A stretch of DNA of 64,000 nt from Micromonospora echinospora (GCF_014203425.1 NZ_JACHJC010000001.1:1612001-1676000); one strand, 5' to 3'; shown: positions 38,124 to 50,463, numbered from the stretch's first letter. Notes: a model not told the origin generated them from the letters alone. Translations and numbers: made by a program.

Positions 38124-38965
38124 CGCTGCGCCGCCAGCAGGACCGGTTCCGGTACGCCGGCCGGCGCCCGCGAGAGGCGGATGTCCAGCCCTTCGGTGCG
38201 GATCCGGGTCTCCAGGTGCAGCACCGCGTCCAGGCAGGCCAGCGCCGAGTACGCCAGCGCGTTCACCGCGGCGAAGGCGGCGACCGTCACCGGCAGCGCC
38301 CAGGCGGACACGTCGAACAGGCCCAGCATGCCGAGACCGTGGTAGACGCCCAGCCCGATGCCGAGCCGGATCAGCCACCAGCCCAGGTAGCCCAGCAGCC
38401 GGACGGCGGATGCCCGCGCGCTCACCCGGCCCGCCAGGCGGATCGCCCGCCACGGCGCCCGGTGTCCGGGCACTCCGTCCAGCACCAGCACCGGCACCAC
38501 CAGGCCGAGCAGCCCGTACACCAGGAACCAGCCCGGCCCGGTCAGGGCGGCGAGCGCGACGACGGGACCGATCGCGACGGCGGCCAGCACCGCTACGCCG
38601 GGGCGGGAGCCGCGCAGCAGCTCGGCCGGCCCGGGGCGGCGTCCCAGCAGGGCCGCGCCGGCGCCGCGCGCGGCCGGGCCGCCCAGCAGCGCGATGATCG
38701 CCGCCTCGGTGCCGGCGCCGGTCGCCAGCAGCAGCCAGTACCAGGGCAGCGAGTCACCGGTGTCCGCCGGCCACCACTGGGGCGGGTTGGCCTCGGCCAG
38801 CAGCCGCAGCGGGTGCAGCACCGCCTGCTCGGCGAGGGCCAGCAGGAGGGCGAGCGGAACTAGCACCCGGGCGTGGTCGCGCAGCAGCAGAACTGCCGCG
38901 TCGAGCAGTTCGCCGACGGTCAGCGGACGGCGCGGCAGAACCGCGGTCGGGCCGGCGTCGGGCAC
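38120..38965 (-). CDS. multi-spanning membrane protein, first gene of MoxR operon
   Basis: Membrane protein of 281 residues with about six TM helices (VLVPLALLLALAEQAVL, YWLLLATGAGTEAAIIALL, GVAVLAAVAIGPVVALAAL, FLVYGLLGLVVPVLVL and others). LTVGELLDAAVLLLRDH at the N-terminus and WRAIRLAGRVSARAS in the loop resemble glycerophosphodiester-phosphodiesterase-like membrane domain proteins of actinobacteria. No catalytic motif is seen. GTG 38965 has AGGAG 7 nt upstream. Confidence 0.8.
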   Translation of the reverse strand: MPDAGPTAVLPRRPLTVGELLDAAVLLLRDHARVLVPLALLLALAEQAVLHPLRLLAEANPPQWWPADTGDSLPWYWLLLATGAGTEAAIIALLGGPAARGAGAALLGRRPGPAELLRGSRPGVAVLAAVAIGPVVALAALTGPGWFLVYGLLGLVVPVLVLDGVPGHRAPWRAIRLAGRVSARASAVRLLGYLGWWLIRLGIGLGVYHGLGMLGLFDVSAWALPVTVAAFAAVNALAYSALACLDAVLHLETRIRTEGLDIRLSRAPAGVPEPVLLAAQR

Positions 38966-39179
38966 GCGTACTCCTGGGCATGCAGGGCAGAGGTGGCGGG
39001 CGGCGCGGCGCCCGAGGGATCATGGTTGCACGGCGGGTCCGCATCCGGTGGACCCGTCCGCCTCGACGCGCCACGCTGGGCGGCCACGCCGACTCCTGTG
39101 GTGCGCGGGCCCGCTCGGCGCTACCGTGCCGTGGAGACGCCGAACCCTCCAGACGAACGGGGATGGAACGATAAACCCC

Positions 39180-39869
39180 ATGAGAGCCCGGGTACTCGTG
39201 GTCGACGACGACCCCGCCCTCGCCGAGATGCTCGGCATCGTGCTGCGCAGCGAGGGCTTCGTGCCGTCCTTCGTCGCGGACGGCGAACGGGCGTTGGCTG
39301 CCTTCCGCGACAACCGACCCGACATCGTCCTGCTCGACCTGATGCTCCCCGGCATGAGCGGCATCGACGTGGCCCGCGCCATCCGGGGCGAGTCCGGCGT
39401 GCCGATCGTGATGCTGACCGCCAAGAGCGACACCGTTGACGTGGTGCTCGGCCTGGAGTCCGGGGCCGACGACTACGTGGTCAAGCCGTTCAAGCCCAAG
39501 GAGCTGGTGGCCCGGATGCGGGCCCGGTTGCGCCGGGGCGAGGACGTGGCCCCGGAGATGCTGACGATCGGGCCGCCCGGCAACCAGATCACCATCGACG
39601 TGCCGGCCCACACGGTCAGTCGCGACGGCGACGAGGTGAAGCTGACACCCCTGGAGTTCGACCTGCTGGTCGCGCTCGCCCGCAAGCCGCGCCAGGTCTT
39701 CACCCGCGAGGTGCTGCTGGAGCAGGTCTGGGGCTACCGCCACGCCGCCGACACCCGCCTGGTGAACGTGCACGTGCAGCGGCTGCGCGCCAAGATCGAG
39801 CCGGATCCGGAGCGACCCGAAATCATCCTGACCGTGCGGGGCGTGGGTTACAAGGCGGGTACCGGATAG
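39180..39869 (+). CDS. mtrA: response regulator MtrA
   Basis: OmpR-family regulator of 229 residues, the actinobacterial MtrA. The receiver has LVVDDDPALAEMLGIVL, phosphoacceptor Asp53 in IVLLDLMLPGMSG and Lys in YVVKPFKPKEL. The winged helix has LTPLEFDLLVALARKPRQ and ends EIILTVRGVGYKAGTG. ATG 39180 (MRARVLVVDD). It lies directly before mtrB and lpqB, the conserved order. MtrA coordinates cell-wall metabolism, division and chromosome replication in related genera. Confidence 0.96.
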   Translation: MRARVLVVDDDPALAEMLGIVLRSEGFVPSFVADGERALAAFRDNRPDIVLLDLMLPGMSGIDVARAIRGESGVPIVMLTAKSDTVDVVLGLESGADDYVVKPFKPKELVARMRARLRRGEDVAPEMLTIGPPGNQITIDVPAHTVSRDGDEVKLTPLEFDLLVALARKPRQVFTREVLLEQVWGYRHAADTRLVNVHVQRLRAKIEPDPERPEIILTVRGVGYKAGTG

Positions 39870-39882
39870 CCTGGTCAGCACT

Positions 39883-41637
39883 GTGGTGACCACCCCGCTG
39901 CCGGACACGCCGACCCCCGAGACCCGCCGGTTCCACGCCGTGCGGGCGCTCTGGCTCGCCCTGAGCGGCCGGGTCGCCCGGCTGGTGGCCGCGGTGCACC
40001 AGGCCTGGCGGCGGTCGCTCCAGGTCCGTGTGGTCACCATCACGCTGGTGACGTCGAGTCTCCTGGTGGGCGGTTTCGCCTACCTGATCGCTGACAAGAT
40101 CACCAACATCCTGCTGGAGAACGCCGAGACCGACGTGCGGCTGCGGCTGAGCAACGGCAGCGAGTACGCGGCCAAGCAGTTCAACCTCTACAGCCAGCCG
40201 CAGGAGGCACAGCTCCAGAACACCATCGACGGCACCGTGAACTACCTGGCCGGTGGCGACCCGACGCAGACCAGCGGCGTCGTGGTGGCGATCACCGCCG
40301 ACAACTTCGCCGAGTTCATCGAGCCGCGTACCACGCCCGAGGTGCCGGTGGGCACGGTGATCGGCGACGAGCTGCGGGCCACCGTGGCCTCCGGCAAGGT
40401 CGCCCACCAGATCCGCACCGGCTCGCTCGGCGGCGAGCGCACCAAATACCTGGTCTACGGCTCCCCGGTGCCCACCAAGTTCGGGCAGGTCGAGCTCTAC
40501 TACCTCGTACCCCTGGCCCGGCAGGACGCGACGGCGGCCGACGCCCGGGCCACGGTGGTCGCCACCGGCGTCGCGCTCGTGCTCCTGCTCGGCCTGCTGG
40601 CCGCCCTGGTCACCCGCCTGGTGGTGACCCCGGTACGGGTGGCCGCGCGCACCGCGCAGCGGCTCTCCGCCGGCCTGCTCGACCAGCGCATGGTGGTCTC
40701 CGGCGAGGACGACCTCGCCCTGCTGGCCGCCTCGTTCAACCAGATGGCGACGAACCTGCAACGGCAGATCCTCCGCCTGGAGGAGATGTCCCGGCTGCAA
40801 CGCCGGTTCACCTCCGACGTCTCGCACGAGCTGCGCACGCCGTTGACCACGGTCCGGATGGCCGCCGATCTGATCTTCGCCGAGCGGGACGAGTTCGACC
40901 CGGCGGTGGCCCGCAGCGCCGAGCTGCTCCAGGCCGAGCTGGACCGGTTCGAGGAACTGCTCACCGACCTGCTGGAGATCAGCCGGTTCGACGCCGGTTT
41001 CGCGGTGCTGGACAGCGAGCCCACCGACCTGGTGCCGGTGGTGCACCGCGTGACCGAGCGGCTGGCCGGGCTGGCCGAGCGGGTCGGGGTCACCATCGAG
41101 CTGGACCTGCCGGACACTCCGGTGATCGCCGAGGTCGACCCCCGCCGCGTCGAGCGGGTGCTGCGCAACCTCGTCGGCAACGCGGTCGAGCACGGCGAGG
41201 CCAAACCGGTACGGATCACCCTGGGTCAGGACCGCAGCGCGGTGGCGATCACCGTGCGCGACCACGGCGTCGGCCTCAAGCCGGGGGAGGAGAAGCTGGT
41301 GTTCAACCGCTTCTGGCGGGCCGACCCGTCGCGTGCCCGGCAGACCGGCGGCACCGGGCTCGGCCTGTCGATCAGCCTGGAGGACGCCCGCCTGCACGGC
41401 GGCTGGCTGGAGGCGTGGGGCGCGCCCGGCCAGGGCGCCCAGTTCCGGCTCACGCTGCCGGCCCGGGCCGGGGACCGGCTCACCACCTCCCCGCTGCGGC
41501 TGGTGCCGGCCGACGCCACAGTGCCGTTCGGTGGTCCCCGCGACGGCGGCCTGCTCGCCATCGGCCCGGGTGCCGGCGCCGGGGCGCTGAGCGTGGAACC
41601 CGCCGCCGACGGCGACCGGGCGGAGGTCCGGCCGTGA
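39883..41637 (+). CDS. mtrB: sensor histidine kinase MtrB
   Basis: Sensor kinase of 584 residues. A long cytoplasmic N-terminus precedes TM1 (VVTITLVTSSLLVGGFAYLI). An extracytoplasmic sensor of about 130 residues follows, then TM2 (VVATGVALVLLLGLLAALVT) and a HAMP domain. H-box SDVSHELRTPL carries His315, with N-box LRNLVGNAVEHGE and G-box TGGTGLGLSISLEDA. The C-terminus ends in an acidic Gly/Ala-rich tail. GTG 39883 is followed at once by another GTG. The stop overlaps the lpqB start. LpqB is reported to modulate MtrB in relatives. Confidence 0.95.
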   Translation: MVTTPLPDTPTPETRRFHAVRALWLALSGRVARLVAAVHQAWRRSLQVRVVTITLVTSSLLVGGFAYLIADKITNILLENAETDVRLRLSNGSEYAAKQFNLYSQPQEAQLQNTIDGTVNYLAGGDPTQTSGVVVAITADNFAEFIEPRTTPEVPVGTVIGDELRATVASGKVAHQIRTGSLGGERTKYLVYGSPVPTKFGQVELYYLVPLARQDATAADARATVVATGVALVLLLGLLAALVTRLVVTPVRVAARTAQRLSAGLLDQRMVVSGEDDLALLAASFNQMATNLQRQILRLEEMSRLQRRFTSDVSHELRTPLTTVRMAADLIFAERDEFDPAVARSAELLQAELDRFEELLTDLLEISRFDAGFAVLDSEPTDLVPVVHRVTERLAGLAERVGVTIELDLPDTPVIAEVDPRRVERVLRNLVGNAVEHGEAKPVRITLGQDRSAVAITVRDHGVGLKPGEEKLVFNRFWRADPSRARQTGGTGLGLSISLEDARLHGGWLEAWGAPGQGAQFRLTLPARAGDRLTTSPLRLVPADATVPFGGPRDGGLLAIGPGAGAGALSVEPAADGDRAEVRP

Positions 41638-43433
41638 GCCGCCGCGCCCTGGCCCTGCTGCTGGCCGGCGCCCTGCTTCCGGCCGCGCTCGCCGGCTGCG
41701 GCATCCCGGGTGAGACCGACGTCCAGATCGACGGGTCGGTGCCGGCCGCGCAGGGCGGGGCGCTCAACGGCAGCCCGGCCCGGCCGCCCGAACCGGCAGA
41801 CAGCAGCGAGCCGGTGCCGTTCATCGAGAACTACCTGCGGGCGGCGGCGGCCGGGGAACGCGACCAGGCGTACGCCCGGGCCCGCAAGTTTCTCGCCGAG
41901 GAGTCCCGCGACCTGCTCCCGGGCAAGCCGCAGACCAGCGAGGTCGAGCTGACGGTGGTGCGGCTGCGGGAGAAGCCGGAGAGCACGCCGCCGAACAACC
42001 AGGGCACCAGCACCGTGACGCTCAAGGTGCAGCAGGTCGGCGTGCTGCGGGCCGACGGCACGCTCGGCCCGCCGGTGGCCAGCGACACGCAGTACGTCTT
42101 CGAGCTGCGCCGGGCCGAGCCGGCCGGGACCGGACTGCTGATCACCGAGGCGCCGAACGTGCTGCTGACGAGCGACGCGGCGATGCGCGAGTACTACCAG
42201 GCCCGCACCGTCTACTTCTGGAACTCGGACCAGACCCGGCTGGTGCCGGACCAGCGCTATCTGCTCTCCGCGGCGCCGACCGAGCGGGGGATCACCGAGG
42301 TGATGAGGTGGCTGGCGGACCGCCCCTCGGACTGGCTGGCCGCCGGGGTGACCGGGCTGCCCGAGGGCACCCAGCTGATCAACAACGCGACCGGGACGGA
42401 CGGGCACTGGGAGATCAACCTGAACATGCCCGGGGCCAACGAGCAGCGACTGAACCGGCTCGGCACCCAGTTGGCCTGGTCACTGTCGGACCTGAACGGC
42501 AAGGTCGACCTCAAGATCCAGAACCAGAAGCGGCTGACAGTCGACCTTGGACGGGAGCGCGTCTCGGCCGCCGCGTACCCGCGCGGGGCGAACCCGATGC
42601 GGCTGGGCGTCTACGACGGGGCCGTACGCCCGCTGGCCTTCGGCAACGAGCCGCGGGCCGCCGTGCCGCTGCCGGCGGAGGAGAACCGCAACGTGGTCTC
42701 CGCCGCGCTCGCCCGCGCCGAGGACCAGGTGCTGGCCGCGCTCGTGGTGACCGGGACGGACAACCGCAAGCGGCTCAAGGTGGGCGCCGGCGCGGAGCCG
42801 GTGGCCACGCTCACGGCGAGCGACCGCACGTTCCGCGCGATGAGCCGCCCGACGTGGCTGCGGTCGCTGAACAAGGCCCGGCCGGGTGGTCTGGTGGCGG
42901 CCGACGGGCGGCTCTACCGGTTCGACGGGGTGGGCGGGATGAGTGAGATCCCGCTGTCCGTCCCCGGCCCGGTGACCGCCGTCTCCGGCTCCCTCGAAGG
43001 CCACCGGATCGCCCTGGTCAGCGGTGGCGCGCTCTACGTCGCCGCGGTGAGCGTCGACGGCGGCGTGGTGCGCCTGGGACAACCCCGCCGGGTGACCACG
43101 CTGCTCACCGGCGTGACGGTGGTGGACTGGGTGGCGCAGAACGAACTGGCACTGGCCGGCAACGAGGCGGACCGGCGCTCGGCGATCCACCAGCTCAGCG
43201 TCGACGGCGTCTGGGAGACCCCGCTGGCGGTGGAGATCGGCGCCCCGGTCACCCAGCTCGCCGGCTACCCGGGCGGCAGCGACCGCGGCCTGGCCGCGTT
43301 CTCGTTCATGTTCGAGACGGACGGGGCGGCCTGGCGGAACAACCCGTTCGACTTCGTCAAGCGGGAACAGGTGCTCGACGTTCCGGCGGGCAGCCGGGCG
43401 ACCAACCCGACCGCTCCGTTCTTCCTCTACTGA
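41634..43433 (+). CDS. lpqB: lipoprotein LpqB with GerMN domain
   Basis: Lipoprotein of 599 residues. Signal peptide LALLLAGALLPAALAGCG has the lipobox LAGC. A GerMN domain follows (about 215-330, with YYQARTVYFWNSDQTRLVP and GTDGHWEINLNMPGANEQR), then a beta-propeller-like C-terminal LpqB domain (about 350-600). GTG 41634 overlaps the mtrB stop (GTGA). It is the third member of the mtrA-mtrB-lpqB operon and probably tunes MtrB signalling in wall homeostasis. Confidence 0.95.
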   Translation: MSRRALALLLAGALLPAALAGCGIPGETDVQIDGSVPAAQGGALNGSPARPPEPADSSEPVPFIENYLRAAAAGERDQAYARARKFLAEESRDLLPGKPQTSEVELTVVRLREKPESTPPNNQGTSTVTLKVQQVGVLRADGTLGPPVASDTQYVFELRRAEPAGTGLLITEAPNVLLTSDAAMREYYQARTVYFWNSDQTRLVPDQRYLLSAAPTERGITEVMRWLADRPSDWLAAGVTGLPEGTQLINNATGTDGHWEINLNMPGANEQRLNRLGTQLAWSLSDLNGKVDLKIQNQKRLTVDLGRERVSAAAYPRGANPMRLGVYDGAVRPLAFGNEPRAAVPLPAEENRNVVSAALARAEDQVLAALVVTGTDNRKRLKVGAGAEPVATLTASDRTFRAMSRPTWLRSLNKARPGGLVAADGRLYRFDGVGGMSEIPLSVPGPVTAVSGSLEGHRIALVSGGALYVAAVSVDGGVVRLGQPRRVTTLLTGVTVVDWVAQNELALAGNEADRRSAIHQLSVDGVWETPLAVEIGAPVTQLAGYPGGSDRGLAAFSFMFETDGAAWRNNPFDFVKREQVLDVPAGSRATNPTAPFFLY

Positions 43434-43440
43434 GCCGTCC

Positions 43441-44145
43441 GTGCGTGACCTGGGCGGGCTCTGGTCGGACCTGACCGATCTGGTGCTGCCCGCCGGGTGC
43501 GCCGGCTGCGGCACCGGATCGGCGCGGCTGCGGCAGGGCTTCTGCCCGGGCTGCGTACGCGACCTGGAGTCGCTGCGTCCCGCGCCGGCCCGGCCCGATC
43601 CGGCCCCACCCGGCCTGCCGCCCTGTGTCGCGCTCGGCCCGTACGGCGGGGCGCTGCGCGAGGCGCTGCTCGCGTACATGGAACGGGGCCGGCACGGGCT
43701 GGCCCGGCCGCTGGGCGCGTTGCTGGCGGAGGTGGTCGCCGAGGCGGTGGGGCAGCCCGGCCCGGTGACCCTGGTGGCGGTGCCGGACACCGCCCGCGCC
43801 GCCCGGGCCCGCTACGGCGACCACCTGGACCGGCTGGTCCGTCCGGCGGCGGCCCGGCTGCGCGCGGCCGGCTGGCCGGTACGCGTGCTGCGACCGCTGC
43901 GGGCGCTGCCCCGGCCCGACTCGGTGACGCTCGACAGCGCCGGACGGGCCACCGCGGCCGAGGCCGCGTTCCGGCTGCGCCGCCCGCCTGCCGGGCACCG
44001 GCCGGCCGGGACGGTGGTGCTGCTCGACGACATCGTCACCACCGGCGCGACGCTGGCGGCGGTGAGCCGGATGTTGCACCGCGCGGGAATGACGCCAAAG
44101 GCCGCGGCCGTGCTCGCCGCAACGCAAAAGCGGCACCTTCGGTGA
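43441..44145 (+). CDS. ComF family phosphoribosyltransferase-like protein
   Basis: Protein of 234 residues. The N-terminal zinc ribbon has CAGC and, after about 20 residues, CPGC. The C-terminal type I phosphoribosyltransferase domain has the PRPP loop VVLLDDIVTTGATLAAV. GTG 43441 is 7 bp after lpqB, so it is probably cotranscribed. ComF proteins serve DNA uptake in competent bacteria; here the role is unproven. The last residues (AATQKRHLR) fall in a short lower-GC stretch. Confidence 0.88.
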   Translation: MRDLGGLWSDLTDLVLPAGCAGCGTGSARLRQGFCPGCVRDLESLRPAPARPDPAPPGLPPCVALGPYGGALREALLAYMERGRHGLARPLGALLAEVVAEAVGQPGPVTLVAVPDTARAARARYGDHLDRLVRPAAARLRAAGWPVRVLRPLRALPRPDSVTLDSAGRATAAEAAFRLRRPPAGHRPAGTVVLLDDIVTTGATLAAVSRMLHRAGMTPKAAAVLAATQKRHLR

Positions 44146-44395
44146 CGCTTCGTGTAACCGTTTCACCCCATGGTGTATGAGGTGTTAAATTCCGCAACCC
44201 CTTTCGGCAACCAGGGGTGACGGGTGGCGGTACACGAGTTAGCGTTTCGGTGTCGGGGGTAGAGAGGACGCCAACCTTCCCCCGGCGCTGGAAGGAGGCG
44301 TAGCCGAACACCACCGGTCGACGCCGAGCGGGGCCCTCCCGGGCGGGTCGACCGGATTCTCCGGACCGAACGACCGTCCGAACAAGGGAGGTCAC
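44146..44395 (+). promoter_or_regulatory. long structured hpf leader
   Basis: The 250-bp gap holds two hairpins. ACCCCT and AGGGGT flank a loop near 44197-44218. CCGGTCGAC (44314-44322) pairs with GTCGACCGG (44347-44355) around a GC-rich inner CGGG/CCCG stem. The final GGGAGG provides the hpf ribosome-binding site. A leader this long suggests post-transcriptional control or a structured RNA. Confidence 0.4.
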
Positions 44396-45040
44396 GTGGA
44401 CATCGTGGTCAAGGGCCGTAACGTCGAAGTGCCGGACCATTACCGGGTGCACGTAGCCGAGAAGCTCGCGAAGATCGAACGCTACGACCAGAAGCTCATT
44501 CGCGTGGACGTCGAGTTGTTCCACGAGCGCAATCCACGCCAGGCGGACCACTGCCAGCGAGTGGAGATCACCTGCGTCACGCGCGGCCCGGTGATCCGGG
44601 CCGAGGCCTGCACGAGCGACTTCTACAGCGCGCTCGACGCCGCTATCGCCAAGTTGGACACCCGCTTCCGCCGCGCGGCGGACCGCCGCCGGGTGCACCG
44701 GGGACGGCACGCGCCGATCTCCGTGGCCGCCGCGACCGCCGGGCTGCCGGTGGCCGACCTCGACGGGCCCGGCCTGGCGGCGCCCGACGGCCACGGCGCC
44801 GCCACCGCTGTCGCCGAACGTCCCGACGAGGACGGTTACGTCGAACCCGACAACCAGCCGTGGCACATCGCCCGGGCGAAGGTCCACCCCGCCGAACCGA
44901 TGACCGTCGACGACGCGCTGTTCCAGATGGAACTGGTCGGCCACGACTTCTACCTGTTCCAGGACAAGGAGTCCGGCCGCCCGAGCGTGGTCTACCGGCG
45001 GCACGCGTACGACTACGGGATCATCCAGCTCGACACGTGA
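44396..45040 (+). CDS. hpf: long-form ribosome hibernation promoting factor
   Basis: Protein of 214 residues. N-terminal HPF/RaiA domain (about 1-105; VVKGRNVEVPDHYRVHVAEK, VDVELFHERNPR, FYSALDAAIAKLDTRFRR), a linker of about 50 residues, and a C-terminal dimerisation domain (about 155-214; PMTVDDALFQMELVGHDFYL and SVVYRRHAYDYGIIQL). The long form drives 100S ribosome dimers in stationary phase. GTG 44396 has GGGAGG 4 nt upstream. The gene stands alone between comF and a terminator. Confidence 0.95.
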   Translation: MDIVVKGRNVEVPDHYRVHVAEKLAKIERYDQKLIRVDVELFHERNPRQADHCQRVEITCVTRGPVIRAEACTSDFYSALDAAIAKLDTRFRRAADRRRVHRGRHAPISVAAATAGLPVADLDGPGLAAPDGHGAATAVAERPDEDGYVEPDNQPWHIARAKVHPAEPMTVDDALFQMELVGHDFYLFQDKESGRPSVVYRRHAYDYGIIQLDT

Positions 45041-45053
45041 CCCCCTGACCGGT

Positions 45054-45088
45054 GAGACGGGCCCCACGCACGCGTGAGGGCCCGTCTC
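45054..45088. terminator. bidirectional terminator hairpin
   Basis: GAGACGGGCCC (45054-45064) and GGGCCCGTCTC (45078-45088) form an 11-bp stem with a 13-nt loop between convergent hpf and GNAT genes. Confidence 0.75.
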
Positions 45089-46193
45089 AGTTCTCGTCGG
45101 TGGCGAGCCGGCCGTAGACCACCGAGTCGACCCGGGCGCCGTCCGGGCCGGGCAGCCGGCCGCGCAGCAGCCCTTCCCGCCGGAAGCCGGCCCGTTCCAG
45201 CACGCGTTGCGAGGCGACGTTGTCCGGCCGGGTGCCGGCCCAGAGCCGGGCCACCCCGATGTCGAACGCCCATCCGGCGACCAGCCGGACCGTACGGGCG
45301 GCCAGCCCGCGCCCGCGCGCCTCGGGCAGCAGGCTGTAGCCGAGCATGGCCTGCCCGGTGCCCGGTTCGTCGTAGAACAGCGCGCAGCCGCCGACGACAG
45401 TGCCGGTGGCCGCGTCGAGGATCGCCAGGTCGGCCGCCTCGCCGGCGAGCCAGCGGCTCGCCGCCAGCCGGCAGCGCCGCGCCAGTGCCGCCCGCTCCGG
45501 CGTCACCGGCGGCACCCGGTTCGCCACCACCTCCGGCAGCGAGTGCAGGCGGTACAGCGCGTCGGTGTCCGCCGGCTCCACCGGGCGCAGCGTCACCACG
45601 CCGTCGGTGAGCCGGCCGCCAGGCAGGTCCGGCAGCAGGCGGGGGACCGGCCCGGGCGGGTCGTCGGCAAGCCGCACCCAGGCGATCAGATCCTCGCGTA
45701 CGCCGCCCGCGCTCGCGCCCGCCGCCCGGCGCACCCCCTCGTGCCGGTAGCCGCAGGCGAGCGCGATCCGCTGGCTCGGCACGTTCTCCGTACGGGTGAG
45801 CAGTTCCAGCCGGGCCGCCCCGGCGGCGAACGCCCGCTCGGTCAGCAGCCGGGTGGCGGCGGTGGCCACGCCCCGGCCGCGCGCCGAGGGACCCACCCAG
45901 TAGCCGATCTCGTAGCTCGCCCGCTCCGCGCTGAGCCGGCTCAGACCGATGCTGCCGAGCAGCCGGTCGGTGGCCGGGTCGGCGATCGTGTACGCGGCCC
46001 CGCCCGCCGCCGACGCGGCCGGCGAGCCCTCGGTGATCCACCAGCGGGCCGCGTCGGCGTCGTACGGGTCGGGCAGCAGGGGCATGAACCGGCGGGTCTC
46101 CGGGTCGGCGCACCCGGCCACCATGTCCGGTACGTCCGCAAGGTGGCACGGTCGCAGCCGGACGCCGTACCCCTCGATCGTCTCCGGGGTCAC
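45087..46193 (-). CDS. double-domain GNAT acetyltransferase
   Basis: Protein of 368 residues made of two GNAT domains of the RimJ/RimL type. Domain 1 spans about 1-175, with YWVGPSARGRGVATAATRLL and RTENVPSQRIALACGYRHEG. Domain 2 spans about 190-368, with YSLLPEARGRGLAARTVRLV and RPDNVASQRVLERAGFRREG. Each has the acetyl-CoA loop (ARGRG) and a C-terminal GF/GY motif. GTG 46193 overlaps the stop of the upstream GNAT gene (GTGA). The substrate is unknown. Confidence 0.88.
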   Translation of the reverse strand: MTPETIEGYGVRLRPCHLADVPDMVAGCADPETRRFMPLLPDPYDADAARWWITEGSPAASAAGGAAYTIADPATDRLLGSIGLSRLSAERASYEIGYWVGPSARGRGVATAATRLLTERAFAAGAARLELLTRTENVPSQRIALACGYRHEGVRRAAGASAGGVREDLIAWVRLADDPPGPVPRLLPDLPGGRLTDGVVTLRPVEPADTDALYRLHSLPEVVANRVPPVTPERAALARRCRLAASRWLAGEAADLAILDAATGTVVGGCALFYDEPGTGQAMLGYSLLPEARGRGLAARTVRLVAGWAFDIGVARLWAGTRPDNVASQRVLERAGFRREGLLRGRLPGPDGARVDSVVYGRLATDEN

Positions 46194-47356
46194 ACCAGGT
46201 CCTCCGGCAGCAGCGCGCCGATCCACGCGTCCTGGCGCTCGCCGCGGTGCTGGACGCCGCCGCGCAGCGTGCCCTCGACGGTGAAGCCGGCCTTCTCGGC
46301 GGCCCGCCGCGAGGCGGTGTTGCCCACGTTGGCCCGCCACTCGATCCGGGCCAGGCCGAGCGTGGTGAAACCCCAGGCGCAGAGCGCGGTGAGCGCGGCC
46401 GGCAGGTAACCCCGGCCGCGGGCGTGCGGCGCGGTCACGTAGCCGACGTCGGCCACCAGCGGGTCGTTGGGCAGGATGCGCAGGTCGATCGTGGCGACGT
46501 AGCTGTCGTCCGGGTCGGCCACGGCGAACGTCGCGGCGGTGCCCCGGGCCCAGGCCGGGCGGACCAGGTCGCGCAGGAAGCCCTCGGCGTGCTCCGGCCG
46601 GTACGGATGCGGCACCGTGGTCCAGCGCACCGTCTGCTCGTCCTGGCAGGTGCGGGTCACCTCGGGCAGGTCGCGCTCCTCCAGCGCGCGCAGCCGCAGC
46701 TCGGTGCCCCCGGCGGTGGCGAACAGGACCGGCTGCGGCCGGCCGAAGACCGCCGCGCGGCGGGCCTGGAGCGTGTCCGGGCCGTAGGGGACCGGGTCGC
46801 CGGGCGCTGCCAGGTCGGCCGGAAACAGGGAGCCGATCCAGCCCTCCGGACGGCCGCCCTCGGCGGGGTGGGCCAGCCGCAACTCGCCATCGATCCGGAA
46901 ACCGGCGCGCAGCGCGACGAGCCGGGAGGCGTGGTTGCCGATCTCGGCCTGCCAGGTGAGCCGGCGCAGCTTGAGCGCGTCGAACGCCCAGCGGGCGAGC
47001 GCGCGAGTCGCGCGGACCGCGACGCCGCGGCCCCGGGCCCACGGCGCGGTCCAGTAGCCGACCTCGGCCGAGTCCAGCTCGCGGTCCACGGAGACCAGGC
47101 CGCACGAGGCGAGCAGCTCACCGGTGGTGGCGTCGCAGACCGCGAACGGGGTGCCGGCGCCCTCGGCCCAGGCGGTCGCGCTGGACGTGGTCACGAACTC
47201 GGCGGCGTGCCCGGGCAGGTACGGGCGAGGTACGGTGGTCCAGCGCTGGATGTCCGGATCCTGGCAGGCGCGGTGCACCGCGTCCGCGTCCTCCGCCCGC
47301 CAGGGGCGCAGCAACAGGCCGTCCTCGATGATCTCCACAGGCTCCATCCGAGCCAT
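46190..47356 (-). CDS. double-domain GNAT acetyltransferase
   Basis: Protein of 388 residues, again with two RimJ/RimL-type GNAT domains. Domain 1 spans about 1-185 (YWTAPWARGRGVAVRATRAL, GNHASRLVALRAGFR); domain 2 spans about 200-388 (YVTAPHARGRGYLPAALTAL, NTASRRAAEKAGFTVEG). Starts are ambiguous: ATG 47356, 47347 and 47377 are in frame and none has a clear ribosome-binding site. It overlaps the next GNAT gene by 4 nt. The two genes together encode four GNAT domains, which suggests internal and tandem duplication. Confidence 0.85.
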   Translation of the reverse strand: MARMEPVEIIEDGLLLRPWRAEDADAVHRACQDPDIQRWTTVPRPYLPGHAAEFVTTSSATAWAEGAGTPFAVCDATTGELLASCGLVSVDRELDSAEVGYWTAPWARGRGVAVRATRALARWAFDALKLRRLTWQAEIGNHASRLVALRAGFRIDGELRLAHPAEGGRPEGWIGSLFPADLAAPGDPVPYGPDTLQARRAAVFGRPQPVLFATAGGTELRLRALEERDLPEVTRTCQDEQTVRWTTVPHPYRPEHAEGFLRDLVRPAWARGTAATFAVADPDDSYVATIDLRILPNDPLVADVGYVTAPHARGRGYLPAALTALCAWGFTTLGLARIEWRANVGNTASRRAAEKAGFTVEGTLRGGVQHRGERQDAWIGALLPEDLV

Positions 47357-47516
47357 CGTGCCGGATCGTTCGCGCACGGCGTAACCCGATTAGCGGCCGG
47401 TGGCGCACGGTCGCGGCGTTATGTCGGGTTCCGGAGCCCGGACCGCCGCCACCAGTGACCATCGTCGCCTCCGAGCGCCTACGATGGTTCGAGACCGTCT
47501 AGGGGAGCGTTGATCC

Positions 47517-50414
<2,898 letters not shown>

Positions 50415-50431
50415 CCCCGAACAAGCGCCCC

Positions 50432-50463
50432 GACGGGCCCCGGCCACACGGCCGGGGCCCGTC
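50432..50463 (+). terminator. secA terminator hairpin
   Basis: GACGGGCCCCGGCC (50432-50445) and GGCCGGGGCCCGTC (50450-50463) form a perfect 14-bp stem with loop ACAC, 18 bp after secA. Confidence 0.8.
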
